A stretch of 64,000 bases of DNA from Paenibacillus daejeonensis DSM 15491 (GTDB lineage Bacteria; Bacillota; Bacilli; Paenibacillales; Paenibacillaceae). The DNA lies in NCBI RefSeq assembly GCF_000378385.1, contig NZ_KB899666.1, positions 186,001 to 250,000 of the forward strand, read 5' to 3'. The notes under the pieces are model-generated. The model did no database searches and had not been told where the DNA came from. It saw nothing but the letters and a program-made list of their open reading frames with translations. Position 1 is the first letter of the stretch; each line of letters starts with the position of its first letter. The position numbers and the translations under genes are program-made. Below, one piece after another: positions 32,701-41,900 of this stretch.

Positions 32701-32905
32701 AGAGGCACGGAATCGAATCTGGTCAACGCTTTCTGAAAGAAAGCGACTTCGGAAGTATACGCTGCGAAGCGTTCGCCTAAAAGCTTTTCGCAGAAAAGCT
32801 AGCTTCGAAAGCATACGCTGTCCCCGGATTTCACCCCTACAAGGGGTAAAAATCAAAGAAATCTGGGGACAACAGCGATCGGAAGATCGATCCGTGACCG
32901 TAGGC
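32701..32905. repeat. Structured intergenic repeat, family P, copy 3 (expanded)
   Basis: It shares GAGGCACGGAATCGAATC and GGTCAACGCTTTCTGAAAGA with copy 4, then carries an extra segment of about 40 bases (AAAGCTTTTCGCAG..., with a second AAGCATACGCTG) before the inner stem GTCCCCGGATTTC/GAAATCTGGGGAC. The right loop AACAGCGATCGGA and the trailing GATCGATCCGTGACCGTAGGC match copy 4 exactly. It lies directly 3' of the NRPS3 stop at 32942. Confidence 0.75.
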
Positions 32906-32941
32906 TTGCTTTTCAACATCTTCGAAGAGGTCGAGTACACC

Positions 32942-35900
32942 TCACTGAACCACTTCGTGATCCAAACTGAATGAATGTTCCAGCCAGAGGTTCAAGTGCT
33001 GCCTGACCACCTCACCCTGTCCTTGCAGACAGAAGGCGCTCATCTGGAGCTCATTGCTGGTTACATACACATTCGTCGTCATGCCTTCGAACGCTGCCTG
33101 ACCATCCAGCTGCGTAGTCGGCTGATACGTAGAGGCATCTGTTCCCGCGTGCTGATACAGGGTCAGGTAGTTATAGACCGGTACTTGCATCTGCTTCGGA
33201 TCGATCCCTGCAAACGCCGCAGCTACCGCAGCATATTGCGCCTGGATGGACGGCTCGGCCAGCATGGCGGCCATATTGATATTGTGCTTCTTCAGGAACG
33301 CCAGGCGGTCTTGGATTTGACCAAGCGCCGGGTGCTCCTGAGACGTGTCCAGCACACTAGGAACAAAATCGATAAATTCCCCAATGTAGTCATAGAATTG
33401 CCGATCCTTCATGCTTCTGCCGGTGTGTACGATAAGCACTGGTATTTTCGTCTGCGGGAATACGCTTTTCAACAGCTCACCATACAGCTGACCGGGCAGG
33501 TGCCATTGCTGGTCTTTGAGACGTTTGGCCTGGTCTGCATCCAACCGGAACGTATAATGGAAGCTTTCAAACGTTTGGTTGTGTGAAGCTGCTTTGTACT
33601 GCGCGACCGCTTCACTGAATTCACCCAGCTGCAGGACAGACACGATGTCCTCTTCCGTGGTCAGACTTGGTCCCCGCTGGATCTGGTCCAGATAATCCCG
33701 GTAGTCCAATCTTTCCTTAGAAGATTTACTTGTCGCTTGCCCCACGGCGTCCCCATAGAGTGCCAACAGTTGACTGCAGAAGCTCTCGTGGCTCATCCCG
33801 TCGAAAATCAAATGGCTGCATGGCATAAGGAAGGTGTAATCTGCCTCTCCGCCCTTGAGCAGAATCATCGACTGTGTAAGCGTCTCTCCCTTGTACTGCC
33901 GTTCTTCGTCATAGCGGGCATAGAGCGCACGCGCGTGCTTCTTGACGGCCTCCCGCAGCTCCGGGGAACAGGACGTTAAATCATACACAGGAAGAGGTAA
34001 GCGTGTTGGACAAGCAAGCTCCATCAGCTCATTCGCTTCCACATGAATTCGGGTACGGAGCAGTGGATGTCTGTCCAGCATCTGCTGCAATGCCAACTCC
34101 AGCTTGTCAGGCTCGACCGGTCTATCAAAATGCAGCTCAGCCATGCTTGACCGGACACCCATCGCATACGACAGCTTCTGAATTGGGGAGAGCGGCAGCA
34201 CGTTTGTGACCGGTAGCGACGCCAACTCGTCAGCGAAATGGTTCAGCAAGCCTTCAATTTGCACCACATGCCGAGCTAACTCGTCAGGCGCGACGGCGGC
34301 TCCGGCTCCGGCTTGGATTCTAGCCCCAGCTGCTTCAGCTGCCACTGCCACTTGCTCGTGTGCTGCTTGAGTCTGCACTGTTGAAACCTGCACCGCTTGA
34401 TCCTGCGCTGTTGAACCCTGCACTGCTTGAACCCGCGCTTCTTGACTCTGAACTTGTTGAACTTGTACTTCTTGGCCTTGCCCTTCTCGACCCTGCGCTT
34501 CTTGACCAATTACCACATTCACCCGCTGTCCCTCACTCTGGATTACGGCGGCAAATGCAGCAACCGTCGGATGATTGAACAACTGTACAATCGTTGCAGG
34601 ATAACCAGCATCACGCAGGAGCGCCATCATCCGCATCGCCTTGATGGAATCCCCGCTAAGCTCGAAGAAATGATCGTAGATCCCCACCTGTTCAACACCG
34701 AGCACCTGGGCGAACATGTCCGCGAGCAGCTGCTCGCGCTCGTTTCTTGGCGCCACATAGGCCTCGCCCGAGGTGTACACCGGCTCCGGCAGCGCGCGGC
34801 GATCCAGTTTGCCGTTACTTGTAATCGGCAGCTTCGCCAGCGCCATGATGCTGCCTGGCACCATGTAGTCCGGCAGATCCTCGCCAATGCCAATCTTCAG
34901 CGCTTCGACATCCAGCTCGGCTTCGACATCCTTGCCCACAACGTAGGCGCTCAGGTAGCTGTCACCTGCACCATCCTGGCGCACAATGACTGCTGCATCC
35001 TGCACCCCAGGCTGCTTCATCAGCACCTTCTCGATTTCCTTGAGCTCGATCCGGTAGCCCCGGATCTTCACCTGGTCGTCGATCCGGCCGATGTATTCGA
35101 CGTTGCCGTCCGGCAGCCAGCGTGCCAAGTCACCGGAGCGGTACATCCGCTCGCCTGGTACGTACGGATTCTCTACAAACTTGGCCTCCGTCAGCTCGGG
35201 CCGGTTCACATAGCCCCGCGCCACGCCAGCGCCGGCAATACAGAGCTCGCCCGGCATGCCGATGCCGCACAGCTGATTGCCATTCAAAATGTACAGCTTC
35301 AGCGTCGGGATCGCCTGTCCGATATTGCTGATGCCGCGCTGGATATCCTCGGCTCCGATCCGCTTATGCGTCACGTGCACCGTCGTCTCCGTGATGCCGT
35401 ACATATTCACAATCGCCATCTCTGGATACTTCTCCAGCCACGCCTTCAGCTTGCTGACATGCAGCGCCTCCCCGCCGAAGATCAGGTAGCGTACGTGCAG
35501 CGGCTCGCCTTCGCCCGCCAGCTCCGCATGCATCAGCTCATAGAAAGAGGATGGCACCTGATTCAGTACCGTGACCCGCTCCTTGCGGAGAATGTCCAGG
35601 AAGGCGTAGCTGTCTCGGGTGGCAGCTTTGGGAATGACCACGACCTTGCCACCATACAGCAGCGCGCCGTACATCTCCCACACCGAGAAGTCGAAATTGT
35701 AAGAGTGGAACAAGCTCCACACGTCATCCGTCGAGAAATCGAATGGCATTCGGTCGTTGACCATCAACCGCACCACGTTGCGGTGCTCGATCATCGTCCC
35801 CTTCGGCTGTCCCGTCGTACCGGAGGTGTAGATCATATAAAGCGCATTCTGCGGCTGGATCGGGACTACCGGGTTAGGATCGAAGGTGCTATCCGCACGG

Positions 35901-38900
35901 TCAGTCACATCGGACGCCAGCAGGCTTTCAACTTGTAGAACGGTCCCTGAGAACGAAAGATTCGAGAATCGTGAACCGACATCCACATGATCTCCCCTGG
36001 TGTCTCCGTCCCCGCTTGCGTCTCCCTTCCCACTTGCAAGCAGCACACGCGCCCCACTGTCCTGCAGCATATAGGCAATCCGGTCCTCCGGTGCATCCGG
36101 GTCCATCGGCAGGTAGGCACAGCCCGCCTTTACGACACCCAGGATACCCGCCAACAGATGCAGATTGCGCTCCAGCAGCAGCCCGACGATGGTCTCGCCT
36201 TCCCCTTTTTCCTCCAGCAAGCGACTCGCGATCCGATTAGCCTGGCGGTTGAGCTCCGCATAGGTCCATTGCTCTCCCTCGCATGTTGCAGCGATCTGCT
36301 GTGGCGTGCGACGCACCTGCGCCTCGAACAGCTCTTTGATCGTGGCCTGCTCCGGATACGACGCTGGGGCTTCGTGGAAATCATGCAGCAGCAGCTGTTT
36401 CTCTGCGGCCGTCACAACCTCCAGCTCCCCGAGCTTCTGCTCCGGCGCTGCGGTCACGGCCTGCAGCAGCTGCTCAAAGTGCGCGGTCATCCGCTCCACG
36501 GTTGCTTCCTTGAACAAATCACGGCCATACTCCCAGTGCAGCTCGTAACCGGACGGGGATGCCGTCACATTAATGCCCAGGTCGAACTTGGTCGTACGGA
36601 GATCGGCTTCCATCTCGCCAAAGGCCATGCCTTGTGCGGTAAGTGACGCTTCCTCCTGATTTTGCAGCACCAGCATCACATCAAAGAGTGGATTGCGTGA
36701 CATGTCACGCCGTACCTGAACTTGCTCCACAATGTCCTCGAATGGATACGCCTGGTACTCGTAAGCCTTCAAGCTCGTTTGCTTAATCTCCTCCAGGAAA
36801 TCCGCGTACGCCTTGTCCGCCTCCGGCTGGCCTCGCATCGCCAGCGTATTCACGAACATGCCGACCATCTGCTCGGTGTCATGATGCACTCGCCCGGATA
36901 CCGGACTACCAACAATGATGTCTTCCTGTCGGCTATACTTGCCCAACAGCTCCATCAAGGAAGACAACAGCACCATATATTCCGTTGCTCCGGTAGCCCG
37001 GCACAGCTTCTGCACCTGCTCCCGCAGCCCAGCATCGAGTTGCTGAGTCACCACGGCGCCGGCAAAGCTCTGGAACTGCGGCCGCGGATAGTCCAGCGGC
37101 AAGTCCAATACCGGCAGCTCGCCTTCGAATTGGCGGAGCCAGTATTGCTGCTCTTCGCTCTGATCCTGGGTTCGCAGCCACTCGCTGTAATCCTTGTATT
37201 GAACAGCTGGCTGCTCCAGCTCCTCGCCATTGTAGAGCTGTGAGAACTCCTGTGTAATGATATTCATCGTTGTGCCGTCGGAGATCAGATGATGCATGTC
37301 GAACAGCAGCAGGCTGCGATTTTCCTCCGTCTTCACGACCTTGAGTCGAATCAATGGCCCCTTGCTGACATCAAAAGGACGGACGAACGCCAGTAGCATA
37401 TCTTGGAATGACGCGGCCGGCCCTTCCAGCTCCTCGTAGTCAACGCTCACGTCCAGTCGCTCATGGATCTGCTGCACAGGCTCCCCTTCAATCATATGGA
37501 AGGTCGTTCGCAGACTTTCATGCCGATTCACAAGCTCCTGGAATGCCTCCGTAATCCGTGGCAGATCCACCTCGCCGTGCATGTCCATCATGCCCGGCAT
37601 GTTATACACCGTGCTCGTCTTGTCCATCTCATGAATGACGAACAACCGCTTCTGTGCCGAGGACATTGGGTACCGGTCTCGGATCGGCGCCTGCGGAATC
37701 GGCTCATAGGCAGCCTCCGGCTCGCTGACCAGCACCTGGCTGAGCGCTTCGGCTGTCGGATGCTCGAACACCGTCCGCAGCGGCAGTCGGATGCCGGTTT
37801 GCGATTCGATCAAATTGATTGCACGAATTGCTCGTAACGAATGACCGCCGAGCTCAAAGAAGCTGTCATGGATGCCAACCTCATCCTGCTGCATGCCCAG
37901 TACTTCACTAAACGCTTGCACAATCGAAGCCTCAGTTTCGTTTCTCGGTGCTACCGTAGTACGGGCGCTATTGCGCTCCGGCTCCGGCAGAGCCCGGCGG
38001 TCCAGCTTACCATTGCTTGTCATCGGCAGCTGCTCCAATGTGACGTAGCTGGCTGGCAGCATATAATCCGGCAAGACCTGTCTCAGCTCACTGCGGCACT
38101 GCTCGATCAGCCGAGACTCCCCTGCTTCGTCAGCACCAGCCTGCGGCACAAGGTACGCGCAGAGATATTTTTCCCCTGACGCATCCTCCCGCACAATGAC
38201 GGCGGCATCCAGCACGCCCTCTTGCCTGCGCAGGACGCTTGTAATCTCACCCGGCTCAATGCGGAAGCCGCGAATTTTGACCTGTTCGTCGATACGTCCC
38301 ACATATTCAATGCTGCCATCCGGCAGCCAGCGGGCCAGATCCCCGGTACGGTACAGACGCCCTTCGGGCGCATAGGGATTCGGAACAAACTTCTGCTCAG
38401 TCAGCTCCGGACGGTTTAAGTAACCACGCGCCACGCCATCCCCGCCAACATACAATTCGCCCGGGATGCCAATGCCGCACAGACGGTCCTCTTGCATAAT
38501 ATAGGCGGTACTGTTACTGATCGGCTTGCCGACAGGAATGTTGGCATACGAATCCTCAATGTCAAAAGTGAGGGAGAAGGTCGTATTCTCTGTCGGACCG
38601 TATCCGTTCGTCAGGCGCAGATCAGGCAGCATAGCCCGCACTTCCTGCACATGCTTGGCGGATAACTTCTCGCCCCCGATCAACAAATGCTTCAAGCCTG
38701 CCAGTGATTGCGGTGCGGTATCTATCACGTGATTAAACAGCTGTGCCGTCATCCACATCGTATTGATGCGCTTGTCTGCGATTATCGCGGAGAGCTGCTC
38801 GCCGTCACTCACGGTTTCGCTCTCCGCCAGCACCAGCAACCCACCGTTCAGCAGCGCGCCCCAGATTTCAAAGGTGGAGGCATCAAAGGACAACGCGCCC

Positions 38901-41900
38901 GTCTGCAGGATGCGTGCTCCTTCAAAATTGGCATAGGTGGTATGTTTGACGAGCCGCACCACATTCCGGTGTTCAACCACGACGCCTTTCGGCTGGCCGG
39001 TGGTCCCGGAAGTGTACATCACATAAGCAATATTCGATGCATCGGACGTCCCGTTTTCCAAACCAACGCTGTCCTGCTCGCTCTCCGATGGCAAAAAGGC
39101 GCTGGCCTCCAGCCCGATCAGGTTCAGGTTGTCATCCACATCCTTGAACACATCGGCATGGGCCATTCCGCACAACACCGTACGAATTGAACCATCCTCC
39201 AGCATATAGCGAATGCGGGAATGCGGATCACTGCTGTTCAGCGGAATGTAGCCACAGCCTGCTTTGAGGATACCGAGAATGCCTGCGATCATATTCACGC
39301 TTTTCTCACTGGCGATCCCCACCAGTTCCCCTGCCTGCACACCACGCCGCTGCAAGGCGGCGCAGATCCGGTTGGCCGCACGATCCAGCTCGGCATAGGT
39401 CATCGCTTCACCCGGACTGGCTACAGCCTCCGCATCTGGAGAAGCCAGCACCTGCGCTTCGAACAGCTGGTGGATCGTCTGATCGGCCGGATAGTCCGTC
39501 ATCGTATCATTGAATTCGGTCAGAATGAGTCGCTGCTCCTCCTCTGTCAGACAGGACAACTCGCACAGCGGCTTGTCTGGTGCTGTCGTAAGCTCACTCA
39601 TCAGCTGCTCGAAATGGCCGGCCATCCGCGCAATACTATCTTCTCTGAACAAAGCCTGGACATAGTCCCATTGCAGCTCGTAACCGGAGGAAGAAGCCGT
39701 AATATTCACGGTCAAATCGAACTTGGCTACCCGCGTCTGGCCTTCCGAATCACCCAACGTTAAGCCCTCGGCCGTTAATGTCTCTTCCTCCTGATTTTGC
39801 AGTACCAGCATCACATCAAAAATCGGATGACGCGACCGGTCACGGTTTACCTGCACCTGCTCCACGAGATCCTCGAACGGATAGGTCTGATGCTCAAATG
39901 CCTTCAAGCTGGTTTCCTTGATCTCCTCCAAGAATTGCTTGTAGCCTTTGGCCGCCTCCGGTTTGCCACGCAGAGCGAGCGTGTTCACGAACATACCGAC
40001 CATCTGCTCGGTGTCCTGATGCACCCGGCCGGAAACCGGGCTGCCGACGATAATATCTTCCTGACGGCTGTACTTCGCGAGCAGCACCATTAAGGCGGAG
40101 AGCAGCACCATATACTCGGTTGCTCCCGTGGCCTTGCAGAGCGCCTGGACACGCTCCCGCATGGTCGAATCCAGCTGCCAGGTAACCGTACCGCCCTCGA
40201 AGCTCTGCAGCTGCGGACGGGGATAATCCAGTGGCAAATCCAGCACGGGCAGCTCGCCACCCAGCTGATTTAACCAATACGCTTGTTTATCAGCCAGGTC
40301 CTTAGTGCGCATCCATTCGCTGTAATCCTTGTACTGCACCCCTGCCGGCACCAGTGTTTCTTCATTATATAGCTGGGAAAATTCCTTCGTAATAATGTTC
40401 ATCGTCGTCCCGTCGGATACGAGATGATGCATATCGAACAGCAGCAGATGCTCGCCATCCCCCTTGCTCGCTACCTTGAGTCGGATCAGCGGAGCCTTGC
40501 TTACATCAAAGGGCTGAATGAATGCCGTCAGCAAGTCATCGCCATCCACCTGCTCATAATCAACAGCTACACTGACGCTCGTATGAATACGCTGCATCGG
40601 CTCTCCGTCAATCATATGGAAGCTGGTCCGCAGGCTCTCATGCCGGTTCACCAGCTGCTGGAACGCCCGCTCGAGGCGCGGCAAGTCAATCTTCCCGCTC
40701 AGCTTCAGCATGCCTGGCATATTGTAGACGGTGCTGGCCTGGTCCATCTCGTGAATGACGAACAAGCGCCGCTGTGCCGACGACATCGGGTAGTACTCCC
40801 GCACTTCTGCCAGCGGAATGCCCTCGTAGGCTTCGGCTGGCTCGCCCGTCAGCATCAGACTGAGCTCGGCTGCACTAGGGTGCTCGAAGATGGTACGTAG
40901 AGGCAAGCGTACGCCTGTCTGCGATTCAATGGCATTCATGGCCCGTACGGCCCGCAAGGAATGACCACCCAGCTCGAAGAAGCTGTCATGGACGCTGATG
41001 TCCGATACACCCAGCATTTCACTGAATACCTGAACAAGCTTCGCTTCCGTCTCATTACGCGGGGCGACAGCTGCCGCCTTGCTGCTGCGTTCCGGTTCCG
41101 GCAGCGCGCGCCGGTCCAGCTTGCCGTTGCTGTTGACCGGCAGGTGGTCAACCGTAACGAAGTAAGAAGGCACCATGTATTCGGGCAGCTCCTTCTTCAG
41201 TTCAGCCCGGCACTGCTCCACCTCATATTCCGCAGCGGCTTCACCTTCAGCCGTCACCACATAGGCACAAATATAGTTATCGCCTGCGGCATCCTGACGT
41301 GCAATGACCGCCGCATTGCGCACGCCTCGCTGCTGGCGCAGTATCGTCTCAATCTCGCCCAGCTCGATGCGGTAGCCTCGGATCTTCACCTGCTCATCCA
41401 TTCGGCCCAGATATTCGATTGTGCCGTCAGGCAGCCAGCGGGCCAAGTCGCCCGTCCGATACAGCCGCTCCCCCTCCACAAAGGGATGCGCGATAAAGCG
41501 GTCCGCCGTCAGCTCCGGCCGTCCCAGATAGCCTCTGGCTACCCCTTCACCACTAATACAGAGCTCACCCTTCAGACCGATGGGCTGCAGATTCAGACGC
41601 GGGTCCAGCATGTATACTTGCGTATTGGCAATCGGCTGGCCGATGTTCACTTTCTCGCCACGGCGAATCTCCTGCATCGTCGACCAGACCGTCGTCTCGG
41701 TCGGGCCGTACATATTCAGCAGACGTCCATTCCATCCACTCAGCATGGCGGCAGCCAGATGGTCCGGTACCGCTTCGCCGCCCACCATAATTTCCTGCAG
41801 CGACTGGAACGGTGCATAATCCGTCACGCCGCTCAACAGCAGCTTAAGCCGGGATGGTGTGGTCTGCATCATGTCGATCTGCTGGGATGCGATCAATTGT

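Noticed and set aside
34427-35938. Long plus-strand open frame (503 codons) opposite NRPS3
   Set aside because: It is the antisense shadow of a GC-rich A domain; the minus-strand frame carries all NRPS motifs, and the same shadow appears opposite the duplicate domain at 55038-56606.
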